This document shows, piece after piece, positions 11,917 to 19,286 of a stretch of DNA of 21,722 nucleotides. The position numbers and the translations under genes are program-made. Source of the stretch: Minisyncoccota bacterium (lineage in GTDB: Bacteria; Patescibacteriota; Minisyncoccia; Phycocordibacterales; DATDWN01). Each line of letters opens with the position of its first letter. The stretch's first letter is position 1. The stretch spans positions 1-21,722 of the forward strand of contig JANWHC010000032.1 in the NCBI GenBank assembly GCA_025450615.1, written 5' to 3'. Under the pieces are notes generated by a model. The model was not told the DNA's origin and ran no database searches. It worked only from the letters and a program-made list of their open reading frames with translations.

Positions 11917-12102
11917 ATGATTAATCGTCTAGCAAAGAAACTTCAAAATTATATGGTTGTTGAAGCTAATCGTATGTATGGAGACTCTCAGGGATGGGAT
12001 AAACCGTGGAGACTAAAACTTCTAAAAGCCTTAATCCTTTGGTTTGGTTTTATATTTGTAGTCATGATTTATTCTATGATTTTTTCAAAATATGGAAATT
12101 AA
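11917..12102 (+). CDS. Small single-span protein
   Basis: 61 residues. A polar, basic N-terminal half (INRLAKKLQNYMVVEANRMYG, then WDKPWRLKLLKA) is followed by one hydrophobic helix (about 39-55). No family is recognised. Its stop overlaps the start of the next gene by 11 nt, suggesting translational coupling. It carries the duplicated leader shared with 11141. Confidence 0.6.
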   Translation: MINRLAKKLQNYMVVEANRMYGDSQGWDKPWRLKLLKALILWFGFIFVVMIYSMIFSKYGN

Positions 12103-12547
12103 AAATAAAAAAATAACTTTGTTCATGTCATGTCTGATTATTATTCTGGCTGGATATTTTTTATATAATTTTCCTGTCAAAGAAAAATCAAATTTGGATA
12201 ATTGTTATGCAGTTACAGCACCGCTTATTAGTGGTTGGGATATACCTGTTGATGTTGGATTTTGTAAGATTCAAAATGAAAAAAGTATTCAACTTAACAA
12301 TAATGGTGAACAAAAAGTTATTTACCTATCGACAATTACAGTTGAGAGAGAAGATGGAAAGTTAATTGATTCTAATTTTGAAAAAGAGTTAAATGGGATA
12401 GGTGCTCCAAAGTTGAGCAGGGAAGAAGACTCTTATAATCTTGAGGGGGCTAAAGTTAAAGGGGATAACGTCCTTATTGTTGTTATTACATTTGTAGACT
12501 CTTCTGACGAAAAGTGGGCGAGAGATTACTTTGATCGAATAAAGTAG
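12092..12547 (+). CDS. Membrane-anchored hypothetical protein
   Basis: 151 residues. An N-terminal anchor (about 9-26, TLFMSCLIIILAGYFLYN) precedes an extracellular domain of about 120 residues with beta character (for example KVIYLSTITVERED, DNVLIVVITFVDSS) and two cysteines. No known domain is recognised. It overlaps the preceding gene by 11 nt. The stop codon TAG (12545-12547) is the first triplet of a 51-nt repeat. Confidence 0.62.
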   Translation: MEIKNKKITLFMSCLIIILAGYFLYNFPVKEKSNLDNCYAVTAPLISGWDIPVDVGFCKIQNEKSIQLNNNGEQKVIYLSTITVEREDGKLIDSNFEKELNGIGAPKLSREEDSYNLEGAKVKGDNVLIVVITFVDSSDEKWARDYFDRIK

Positions 12548-12595
12548 TTCCAACTTCATACACTTCGACAAGCTCAGCGTAAACCAGACGGTCAG
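12545..12595 (+). repeat. 51-nt repeat with REP core, copy A
   Basis: Matches 13450-13500 at 50 of 51 positions. It begins exactly with the TAG stop codon of the upstream gene, contains the core CACTTCGACAAGCTCAGCG and ends GTCAG. Confidence 0.85.
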
Positions 12596-12636
12596 AAAAA
12601 ACTAGGTGTATAACTTTAATTTTTTAAAATTTGTGG

Positions 12637-12651
12637 TGTTATAATTAGGAT
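12637..12651 (+). promoter_or_regulatory. Extended -10 promoter of the DoxX gene, leaderless geometry
   Basis: TGT-TATAAT (12637-12645) is 6 nt before the ATG at 12652. Confidence 0.65.
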
Positions 12652-13077
12652 ATGAAAAAACAACAAATCATAATGTTAAAGCTTCGTTTTGCGATGGCGT
12701 TTATATTTCTTTGGGCGTTTTTTGATAAATTATTAGGACTTGGTTTTGCGACGACAAAAGCAAATGCTTGGATAAATGGTGGTTCACCTACAACAGGATT
12801 TTTAACTCACGCAGTTAAAGGTCCTTTTGCTGGATTTTTCAATAATCTAGCAACAATTCCAGGAGTTGATTGGCTTTTCATGGGAGGTCTTCTTTTTATC
12901 GGAGGAACACTCCTTATAAACAAATATGTAAAGTGGGGTTCACTAGCCGGTATAGCGATGATGCTTTTGATGTGGGCGGCACTTCTTTTCCCAGAAAATA
13001 ACCCTTTGATAGATGATCACATTGTGTATGCTTTAGTTTTAGCACTTTTAGGTCTAAAAGATAAAAAGGAAGTTTAA
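12652..13077 (+). CDS. DoxX-like membrane protein
   Basis: 141 residues with four transmembrane helices (about 9-30, 71-91, 94-113 and 120-135). LRFAMAFIFLWAFFDKLLGL at the start, the AWINGGSPTTGFL loop, a loop-2 VDWLFMGGLLFIGGTLL and the ENNPLIDDHIVYALVLALL end match the DoxX/DoxD-type family. Relatives include subunits of thiosulfate:quinone oxidoreductase and membrane components of oxidative-stress complexes; no partner subunit is visible here. It is followed 9 nt later by another membrane gene, probably co-transcribed. Confidence 0.78.
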   Translation: MKKQQIIMLKLRFAMAFIFLWAFFDKLLGLGFATTKANAWINGGSPTTGFLTHAVKGPFAGFFNNLATIPGVDWLFMGGLLFIGGTLLINKYVKWGSLAGIAMMLLMWAALLFPENNPLIDDHIVYALVLALLGLKDKKEV

Positions 13078-13086
13078 ACAAAGTTA

Positions 13087-13452
13087 GTGAAAAAAATACA
13101 TCTTGAAATTATTGCAAGTATTATATTTGTTTTTGTCTCCACTTTTTTTGTTTATAAATATTTATCTGGTGTAGGTGCGTTTTGGGATTCACAAATGTTT
13201 TGGAGTGTCATACTTACACTCGGTTTAAGTGTTGTATCTTTCGGTTATTACCATCAAGGTTCTATTGTTCATAAAAACAAAAGTGCTAAGGGTATTTCTA
13301 CGGTCTTACCTTTTGCGGCTTTTACTGTTCAGTGTATTTTGTTTGTAAAAGGCATTTACTATCACGATTGGTCACTTATTATTGGAGCAGTTCTAGTTAA
13401 TTCGGGCGTTGTTTTTAGCTTGTATCAAATTTTTAAATTTAGGACAAAATAG
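13087..13452 (+). CDS. Four-span membrane protein, possibly PQ-loop/SemiSWEET-like
   Basis: 121 residues from a GTG start at 13087, 9 nt after the DoxX-like gene. Four hydrophobic helices are seen (about 6-25, 36-54, 70-90 and 96-115). The last half ([20 protein letters not shown], then [20 protein letters not shown]) resembles the SWEET/PQ-loop repeat in the order of its Ser-x-x-Gly-Ile-Ser entry, middle helix and Trp-Ser-Leu-Ile exit. The likeness is by eye only, and the diagnostic PQ dipeptide is absent. The stop TAG is the first triplet of the second 51-nt repeat. Confidence 0.6.
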   Translation: MKKIHLEIIASIIFVFVSTFFVYKYLSGVGAFWDSQMFWSVILTLGLSVVSFGYYHQGSIVHKNKSAKGISTVLPFAAFTVQCILFVKGIYYHDWSLIIGAVLVNSGVVFSLYQIFKFRTK

Positions 13453-13500
13453 TTCCAACTTCATACACTTCGACAAGCTCAGCGTAAACCAGACAGTCAG
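13450..13500 (+). repeat. 51-nt repeat with REP core, copy B
   Basis: Same unit as 12545-12595 with one change (ACAG for ACGG). It again starts exactly at the TAG stop of the upstream gene and lies before a gene that has its own -10 box. Confidence 0.85.
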
Positions 13501-13510
13501 TTTGCAAGTT

Positions 13511-13525
13511 TGGTATAATGGGCAT
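13511..13525 (+). promoter_or_regulatory. Extended -10 promoter of the DUF2200 gene, leaderless geometry
   Basis: TGG-TATAAT (13511-13519) is 6 nt before the ATG at 13526. This rules out the in-frame ATG at 13409, which lies in the upstream gene. Confidence 0.7.
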
Positions 13526-13897
13526 ATGAAGGAAATGTCACTTGTCACAAAAAATCGCATCTATACGATGAGCCTGGCAAGTGTCTATCCGCATTACATT
13601 ACCAAAACTAAGAAAAAAGGACGACCAAAAAAAGAAGTAAATGAAATCATTTGTTGGTTAACCGGATATACAGAGAAAAAGCTTGAAACTCATTTGGAAA
13701 AAAGAACAAATTTCGAGACTTTCTTTAGGGACGCTCCCAAAATGAACCCAAAACGTACTTTGATAACAGGTATGATTTGTGGTGTTAGGGTAGAAGACAT
13801 AAAAGACCCAGTTATGCGGGAAATTCGTTATTTAGATAAATTGATAGACGAGTTAGCAAAAGGAAAAACTATGGAAAAAATTTTAAGAAAGGTTTAA
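13526..13897 (+). CDS. DUF2200 family protein
   Basis: 123 residues from ATG 13526, chosen because it follows the promoter and matches the family start. The DUF2200 pattern is clear: [70 protein letters not shown] and [14 protein letters not shown] near the end. The family is small, cytoplasmic and of unknown function. It is often carried among accessory genes of environmental bacteria. The following gene starts 14 nt later on the same strand. Confidence 0.88.
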   Translation: MKEMSLVTKNRIYTMSLASVYPHYITKTKKKGRPKKEVNEIICWLTGYTEKKLETHLEKRTNFETFFRDAPKMNPKRTLITGMICGVRVEDIKDPVMREIRYLDKLIDELAKGKTMEKILRKV

Positions 13898-13911
13898 ATT
13901 TAATTTTAATT

Positions 13912-14160
13912 ATGGATTATAAAGAATTATATAACCGAGAAAAGAATGCTATTATTTATGGCCAGACAGTCAGATTTCGTATTGTTAAATATATCGTTTT
14001 ATTTATTATATTTGGTCTGACTTATAAGTGGCGAGGATTAAACGACACACTTTTTCTACTAGGCATACTTTTTGTATTGGGTATCTTAGTTCATTTCTTT
14101 TTTCGCTGGAAATCAAAAGGCTGGACACAATCTTGGTGGTTGTATAAACATCGACAATAA
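13912..14160 (+). CDS. Small two-span membrane protein
   Basis: 82 residues: a charged N-terminus (MDYKELYNREKNAI), two hydrophobic helices (about 22-38 and 45-64) and a Trp-rich basic end (RWKSKGWTQSWWLYKHRQ). No family is recognised. It is 14 nt after the DUF2200 gene and 2 nt before the DUF1801 gene, so it is most likely part of the same transcript. Confidence 0.6.
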   Translation: MDYKELYNREKNAIIYGQTVRFRIVKYIVLFIIFGLTYKWRGLNDTLFLLGILFVLGILVHFFFRWKSKGWTQSWWLYKHRQ

Positions 14161-14162
14161 TT

Positions 14163-14531
14163 ATGAAAATGAAAACTTACAAAACTATAGATTTGTACAT
14201 ACAGTCTTTTCCAAAAGATGTTTCTGATAAATTGAAAACTTTTAAAACACTTACTAAAAAAATAGCACCTACTGCGGTCGAGAGTATAAGTTATGGAATG
14301 CCTGCTTACAAATTAGACGGAAAAGTTTTTGTTTATTTTGCTGGTTTTAAAAACCACGTTAGCCTTTTTCCCTTCCCAAGTACAGTTTCAAAGTTTAAAA
14401 AAGAAGTATCAAGGTATACTACTAGCAAGGGCACAATTCAGTTTCCTTTAAATGAAAAACTTCCGGTTTCTTTGATAACAAAAATAATAAAATTCAGGCT
14501 TCATGAAGTGAAAGAAAAGATGAAGAAATAA
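14163..14531 (+). CDS. DUF1801 domain protein, YdhG-like
   Basis: 122 residues. The DUF1801/YdhG pattern is visible: YIQSFPKDVSDKLKTFKTL, then AVESISYGMPAYKLDGKVFV, FAGFKNHVSLFPFP, then SKGTIQFPLNEKLPVSLITK and a terminal basic helix. The family has been called iron chaperone-like because of similarity to frataxin-type folds, but biochemical evidence is thin. It differs strongly from the DUF1801 gene at 8867, so the two are not a recent duplication. Last gene of the accessory run; only 37 nt separate it from the M23 gene. Confidence 0.85.
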   Translation: MKMKTYKTIDLYIQSFPKDVSDKLKTFKTLTKKIAPTAVESISYGMPAYKLDGKVFVYFAGFKNHVSLFPFPSTVSKFKKEVSRYTTSKGTIQFPLNEKLPVSLITKIIKFRLHEVKEKMKK

Positions 14532-14568
14532 TGTAATAGGTATTAACACCAGCACGTCTCAATATAAT

Positions 14569-15882
14569 ATGAAGAAAATAAGTGTTTTTTTAATGTTTTT
14601 GATCTTTAGTCCTATATTATCATTTGCTCAAGTGAGCTCTGATGGTTCAAATGAAGCTTCAACTACTCGTCGTGAACGTATTTATGGTTGGCGTAGACAA
14701 TCAAGTGAAGTACAGCAAAAAATAAACGCACTTCCACCTGAAGTAGTAACATCCGTTCCAATGCCAGTGCTTTTTGGTGTTACACTAAAAAATATTTCAC
14801 CAAACTTTGGTGATCCTCGGGATGGTGGCGCCAGGACTCATGAAGGGGAAGATATTATGGCTGTAAAGGGTACGCCAATAGTTTCTCCAACTCCTGCCGT
14901 GGTTTTGCGTACGGGTTTTGGATCTACAGAAGGAAATTATGTTTACACTGCAAACTCTGGTGGAGAGACTTTTGTTTATATGCATTTAGATCGCATCGGT
15001 GAAGGAGTAACTTCCGGCGCATCACTGGAGACTGGATCGCTTATTGGTTATGTTGGAAATACAGGAAACGCATCCGGAGGCGCGGCACATCTTCACTTTG
15101 AGATTCATGCAAGTTCACGAGAAGCTCTCGACCCCTTTCCGAGACTGACAAAAGAATTTACTCCAGAAGAAAAAATAAATTTTCTTACAAAAATTCTAAC
15201 TCAAAATACAGACCCGACGACTCTTTCTAGTTTACTTGTTTCAAATTTCCGCAGTACTTTTGTTGCTGATCAAAATTTAAATATTACTCTTCCAATACAA
15301 ATTACAGATGCTTTAAATAATGTTTCAACTACAGCAACCAAAACCGTAGGAGCATCTTCTCTGCCGGCTGGGGATCTAGATCTAGGTTCACGCGGAATTC
15401 TTGTTACAAATCTTCAAAAGTATCTAATTTCTAAATCAGCAGGAGCTGAGGCAGTCAAACTCAAAGAAGCTGGAGCGACTGGATATTTTGGGCCACTTAC
15501 TCAAAAAGCACTTGCTGAGTTTCAACTTGCTATGAATATATATCCAGCAGACGGATATTACGGACCCAAAACTCGGGTTATTGTTGCAGGAAGTGAGGTA
15601 GTCAACGCTACACCTACGGGTGAAAGCAGTAATGTATTTACCCGAAATTTGTTCCGAGGATTAGTGGGCGAGGACGTAAGAGTCTTGCAAAAGTTTCTAA
15701 ACAATAATGGCTTTTTTGTTTCAGTAAGTGGAGCAGGTTCTATGGGCAGTGAAACAACATATTTTGGGGGAGCAACAGAATCTGCAGTGATTAAATTCCA
15801 AGTGGCAAAAAATATTTCACCTCACTTAGGTTATGTAGGTGAAATAACTAGAAAACAAATAGAATTAGTTAGTGAGTTATAA
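14569..15882 (+). CDS. Secreted M23 metallopeptidase with two peptidoglycan-binding domains
   Basis: 437 residues. A signal peptide (about 1-20, ending LSFA) is followed by a LytM/M23 endopeptidase domain (about 65-185) with metal ligands H91 and D95 (HEGED) and H174-x-H176 in AAHLHFEIH; H139 is in YMHL. A linker follows, then two PG_binding_1 domains (about 272-345 and 358-435), each with a LQK-[YF]-L helix and a [YT]YFG or GYFG turn. Catalytic residues are intact, so it likely cleaves peptide cross-links in the wall. TATAAT directly abuts the ATG (14563-14568). Wall hydrolases of this type are common targets of FtsEX-linked control, but no link is shown here. Confidence 0.93.
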   Translation: MKKISVFLMFLIFSPILSFAQVSSDGSNEASTTRRERIYGWRRQSSEVQQKINALPPEVVTSVPMPVLFGVTLKNISPNFGDPRDGGARTHEGEDIMAVKGTPIVSPTPAVVLRTGFGSTEGNYVYTANSGGETFVYMHLDRIGEGVTSGASLETGSLIGYVGNTGNASGGAAHLHFEIHASSREALDPFPRLTKEFTPEEKINFLTKILTQNTDPTTLSSLLVSNFRSTFVADQNLNITLPIQITDALNNVSTTATKTVGASSLPAGDLDLGSRGILVTNLQKYLISKSAGAEAVKLKEAGATGYFGPLTQKALAEFQLAMNIYPADGYYGPKTRVIVAGSEVVNATPTGESSNVFTRNLFRGLVGEDVRVLQKFLNNNGFFVSVSGAGSMGSETTYFGGATESAVIKFQVAKNISPHLGYVGEITRKQIELVSEL

Positions 15883-15916
15883 TTTAATACTTCATTCTCT
15901 CAACATCTAAGTTTCT

Positions 15917-15928
15917 TACAATAAATAT
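15917..15928 (+). promoter_or_regulatory. -10 box, leaderless geometry
   Basis: TACAAT (15917-15922) leaves 6 nt to the ATG at 15929. Confidence 0.5.
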
Positions 15929-16615
15929 ATGAAAAACAGTACATTATGGACGATCGTGATAGTAATTATAATAATAGGAGTTTTAGCTTTTATTTTCTGG
16001 GGAGCGAAAGATCAGGGTAATAGCTCATATGACGAGACAGGAGTGGAAGCTTTCGATCAGAGTATTTCTGACGGCGCAGTAAAGATTAGTTTTTCTTCAG
16101 AAGATTTCGGTTTAGCCACAAACGCAACACAAATTTTAACTGAAGCATCTGTGCCACCATGCTCGGGAGATTTTATTTATTGTGTATATTATAAAGGGAA
16201 AGCATACAACGGAACAAACTTTGAAAGTGCAGGAATAAGAATCTCTAAAAGAGCAGATCTTGCAACCGAGAGTGTTTGTTTGAACACTCCACCAAACGGA
16301 TACGACAATTCAGTTGTGCCAAATACTCTAAAACCACAAGCAAAAGTTTCTACAAGTTTATTTAAAGACTTGAGCGACTCAGGTGCAGGGCATTTAGTCG
16401 TTTTTTCTGTTTATAGATTGTTTAATAAAGCTATTGGAACTTCAACTACTGCAGTACCTTGTTATGAATTTCAAACAACAATTGCTAAGGAAAGTGCTAG
16501 TAACAATCAGTCATTTACTGATGACGAAGCAAATAAACTAAATGCTAGAATGACCAATATGTTAAAGAACATTACATTAAATGGAGATTTAGGTGACATT
16601 TTTCCACCCTATTAA
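15929..16615 (+). CDS. Membrane-anchored hypothetical protein
   Basis: 228 residues. One N-terminal anchor (about 7-25, WTIVIVIIIIGVLAFIFWG) precedes an extracellular domain of about 200 residues. The domain contains four to five cysteines (PPCSGDFIYCVYY, SVCLNTP, VPCYEF) and a mixed beta pattern. No known domain is recognised. It follows the M23 gene on the same strand but has its own -10 box, and ends at a strong bidirectional terminator. Confidence 0.7.
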   Translation: MKNSTLWTIVIVIIIIGVLAFIFWGAKDQGNSSYDETGVEAFDQSISDGAVKISFSSEDFGLATNATQILTEASVPPCSGDFIYCVYYKGKAYNGTNFESAGIRISKRADLATESVCLNTPPNGYDNSVVPNTLKPQAKVSTSLFKDLSDSGAGHLVVFSVYRLFNKAIGTSTTAVPCYEFQTTIAKESASNNQSFTDDEANKLNARMTNMLKNITLNGDLGDIFPPY

Positions 16616-16636
16616 AAATAAAATAAATATTTGTTA

Positions 16637-16668
16637 ACAAAAATACCCGTATATACGGGTATTTTTGT
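16637..16668. terminator. Perfect 32-nt palindromic bidirectional terminator
   Basis: Bases 16637-16652 are the exact reverse complement of 16653-16668: A-run, TACCCGTA core, T-run. It lies between the convergent genes ending at 16615 and 16692 and can serve both. Confidence 0.9.
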
Positions 16669-16691
16669 AAGAGATTTTTAGACTAGATTTT

Positions 16692-18383
16692 CTACATACC
16701 AGAACCACTTGTAAAACTCATCTGTGATGTTGTTGCTACTCTTCCGTCACTAGCTGCACTTTGTATTACGAAGTAATACTGAGTACTTGTAGCAAGGGGA
16801 GTGAAACTTATCGAATGAGAATTTACAAAGGAACTGTTAGAGAGAAACAGAGCTGTACCTAAGTTTAATGGAGTTGTTGTTCCATAATAAACTTTGGAAT
16901 TTGTTGGCTCGTTTGTCATCCAAGTGAATGTAGTTGTAGTAGATGCAACAGTTGTAGCAGCGCTACTTATAACTGGTGCAGCAGTCTTAGGCGAAACTAT
17001 AACAGAGAAGGTTGTTGTGGCATGGTTGTTAGATGAATCAACCGCTGTACATGTAACTGTTGAGGTGCCAACCGCGAAGTTTGAACCTGAAGCAGGATTA
17101 CATGTTACGGCTAGATTACCATCAATATCATCAGTTGCTGTTGGTTTAGTAAATGTAACTAAAGCCCCAGCAGTACTTGTTGCTTGCGCATTAACACTAT
17201 TTACATTACTCCATGTTGGAGCTGTTGTGTCAGGCGAAGCGTCAAGAACAGTGATTGTTACTGATTCTGAATCAGTCAAACCTTGCTCATCTTTTACTGT
17301 AAATTTTGCGGTGTAAACACCAGCAGAATCATACACGTGACTAAATGAACTTGTTTGAACGAATGGTGGCTCTGAAGTCATTAAAGCAGACTTCATTATT
17401 GACATTGTGTCACCCCAATCAACTGAATAAGTTAATGGGCCATTTTCAGGATCATAAGCATTTATTGTCACTTCTTCCGTTGCTCCCGCCGCAATAGTTG
17501 TCGAAGCGTTGATACTTGTTATCACTGGTGCTTTCTTGTTTACTTTTGCAGGAGTGTGGAATGAAGTTTCAGATGATTTTGCTTGACCTGCTTCGTTTTC
17601 ACTTCCAACTATAATGTAGTAGGTTGTGTCAGGTGCTAGGCTGTTAACTTTTACTTTATGGTTTGTTCTCAATCCCTCTTTACCCCAATCAGGATCTCTG
17701 TTTGTTGTAACAGGGGATGAAGTACTAAGCCAAATTGCACTGTCAGCTTTTACATCTGTGTTCCAAGTTATCACACCGTGTGTGAAGTTTGTAGATGTTG
17801 CAACAAGATTTGTAATAACTGGTAGTGTAGCTTTTGGCTTGGTCACGTGAACAGTGACACTAGATGTAGTTTTTTTACCAGCGTCATCCATCACAGTAAA
17901 GGTTATTTTATATGTACCTTGACTGTCATAAGTGTGATTAAATGTGCTTGTCTGCACAAATGCAGGACTCATAAAGGCTTTTAGTCCCATTAACATTCCT
18001 GAGTCACCCCAATCAACAGAGTAACTAAGTGATCCGTTTTCAGGGTCTGAGGCGTTTACGGTCCATGTTCCTTCAGATCCAGCAGCTAAAACTGTTGGAG
18101 CTGTTATGCCACTAATGACAGGTGATTTATTTCCATTTGTTGTTGATGAACTTATTTTTGCAGAATTTCCATTGGCTTGTGCATTTACAACATTTGCTCT
18201 AAAGCCAATTCTGTCGAAGAATCTACTCCAAAACCAATTATGGATTGATGAATTGGAGTTATACGAGGCTTGTCCACTAGCATTTACTCCATTGCCGTTT
18301 GGTGCGGCAAATAAAGCAAGCGGTGTTCCGATCAAACTTACTAGCATCACAGAACCTAAAAGTATATTTTTGTAATTTTTCAT
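16692..18383 (-). CDS. Secreted multi-domain surface protein (PKD, Fn3-like, HYR)
   Basis: 563 residues. A signal peptide (about 1-27, ending LFAAP) leads to a low-complexity Asn/Ser region. Then come beta-sandwich domains in the order PKD (about 88-180, YSVDWGDSG and FNHTYDSQGTYKITFTV), Fn3-like (about 187-278, TYYIIVGSENEAGQ), PKD (about 285-383, YSVDWGDTM and FSHVYDSAGVYTAKFTV), HYR-like (about 388-468, FAVGTSTVTCTAVDSSNN), Fn3-like (about 470-560). No sorting signal or enzymatic motif is seen. Such architectures are typical of adhesins or surface stalks and could help CPR cells attach to hosts; this is inference. The gene is divergent from the response regulator at 18612. Confidence 0.85.
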   Translation of the reverse strand: MKNYKNILLGSVMLVSLIGTPLALFAAPNGNGVNASGQASYNSNSSIHNWFWSRFFDRIGFRANVVNAQANGNSAKISSSTTNGNKSPVISGITAPTVLAAGSEGTWTVNASDPENGSLSYSVDWGDSGMLMGLKAFMSPAFVQTSTFNHTYDSQGTYKITFTVMDDAGKKTTSSVTVHVTKPKATLPVITNLVATSTNFTHGVITWNTDVKADSAIWLSTSSPVTTNRDPDWGKEGLRTNHKVKVNSLAPDTTYYIIVGSENEAGQAKSSETSFHTPAKVNKKAPVITSINASTTIAAGATEEVTINAYDPENGPLTYSVDWGDTMSIMKSALMTSEPPFVQTSSFSHVYDSAGVYTAKFTVKDEQGLTDSESVTITVLDASPDTTAPTWSNVNSVNAQATSTAGALVTFTKPTATDDIDGNLAVTCNPASGSNFAVGTSTVTCTAVDSSNNHATTTFSVIVSPKTAAPVISSAATTVASTTTTFTWMTNEPTNSKVYYGTTTPLNLGTALFLSNSSFVNSHSISFTPLATSTQYYFVIQSAASDGRVATTSQMSFTSGSGM

Positions 18384-18411
18384 GCGTGATGATTAAGTTA
18401 GTAATAATTGT

Positions 18412-18611
18412 TATGCTGATAATGTATATAGCCACAGAGAACACTAGGATTAGCCCCTGTGGCTACAGTTAATTTTAACTAATCAACACTGAATAAATGG
18501 TGAAGAAAATGGCTTAAATTATTGTAATATTAGAATTATGAAGCCGTCTTCATGAATGCTTCACGGCACAATAGCTAGAGTAAGTAGAGGGCTAATATTA
18601 AACAAAAAACA
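18412..18611. promoter_or_regulatory. Divergent control region between surface-protein and regulator genes
   Basis: This 228-nt gap holds a TAGCCACAG ... CTGTGGCTA inverted repeat (9-bp arms, about 18431-18468) on the surface-protein side. A GAAGC ... GCTTC / TTCATGAA set of palindromes lies at about 18541-18565 on the regulator side. A TAATATTAAA stretch precedes the regulator ATG at 18612. The elements could be leader hairpins or regulator binding sites. No clear promoter can be fixed. Confidence 0.4.
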
Positions 18612-19286
18612 ATGCGAATACTTCTTGTAGAAGATGAAGAAAATCTTGCCAAAGCGCTGGTCACCGGACTAACCAAAAAGGGTTACGCTGTTGATTACAT
18701 TGTGGATGGCGATAAGGCAATGAAGAGAATATCACTAAATCATATGGATTATGATTTGGTCGTCTTAGACTTAATGCTTCCAGGTATGGACGGACTTTCT
18801 ATTTGTCATAAGATGCGAGATGGTGGGATAATGACACCTATTCTCATTTTGACTGCACGTGATGAAATAGATACAAAAGTTAATTTATTATTAAATGGTG
18901 CTGATGACTATCTAGTTAAACCTTTTTCTTTTGAAGAGCTGTGCGCACGTATTGCTGCGCTTCTACGCAGACCAGGAGAAGCTCTACCCTCTGTGATTTC
19001 TATTGGAGACATATCACTTGATCCCTCGAAACACACAGTCACGCGCAAAGATAAACCTGTACCTCTTACTTTAAAAGAATTTGTTCTTCTCGAATATTTT
19101 ATGCGGCATCCAAATACCGTCATAAATCGAGAGGAATTACTTACTCACTTGTGGGATTTCAATTATTCATCATTTAGTAATGTTGTAGACGTTCATGTCA
19201 AAAATCTTAGAAAAAAACTGGGGCTTGGAAACGGCGAAGTCGTACTTGAAACAGTTCGTGGGGTGGGCTACAGACTTACGCAATAA
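18612..19286 (+). CDS. OmpR/PhoB-type response regulator
   Basis: 224 residues. The receiver domain (1-118) has all key positions: E8-D9 in LVEDEE, the phosphoacceptor D53 in VVLDLMLPGMDG, T81 in LTARDE and K103 in LVKPF. A winged-helix DNA-binding domain (about 128-222) shows LTLKEFVLLEYFMRHPN and the end FSNVVDVHVKNLRKKLG, then VRGVGYRL. It would be phosphorylated by the histidine kinase that overlaps its 3' end, and bind DNA as a dimer at direct repeats. Adjacent surface-protein genes are natural candidate targets. Confidence 0.95.
   Translation: MRILLVEDEENLAKALVTGLTKKGYAVDYIVDGDKAMKRISLNHMDYDLVVLDLMLPGMDGLSICHKMRDGGIMTPILILTARDEIDTKVNLLLNGADDYLVKPFSFEELCARIAALLRRPGEALPSVISIGDISLDPSKHTVTRKDKPVPLTLKEFVLLEYFMRHPNTVINREELLTHLWDFNYSSFSNVVDVHVKNLRKKLGLGNGEVVLETVRGVGYRLTQ

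Noticed and set aside
13409..13525. N-terminal extension of the DUF2200 protein
   Set aside because: It overlaps the upstream gene and the 51-nt repeat, and the -10 box at 13514 is downstream of it.
11141..14531. Integron gene-cassette array
   Set aside because: The repeated flanks look cassette-like, but the repeats lack the paired core sites of attC (RYYYAAC / GTTRRRY arms), and no integrase is present in the window.
16894..17316. 140-aa open frame on the plus strand
   Set aside because: It is antisense to the PKD/HYR surface protein and arises from its Thr/Val-rich codons; no own promoter or domain.
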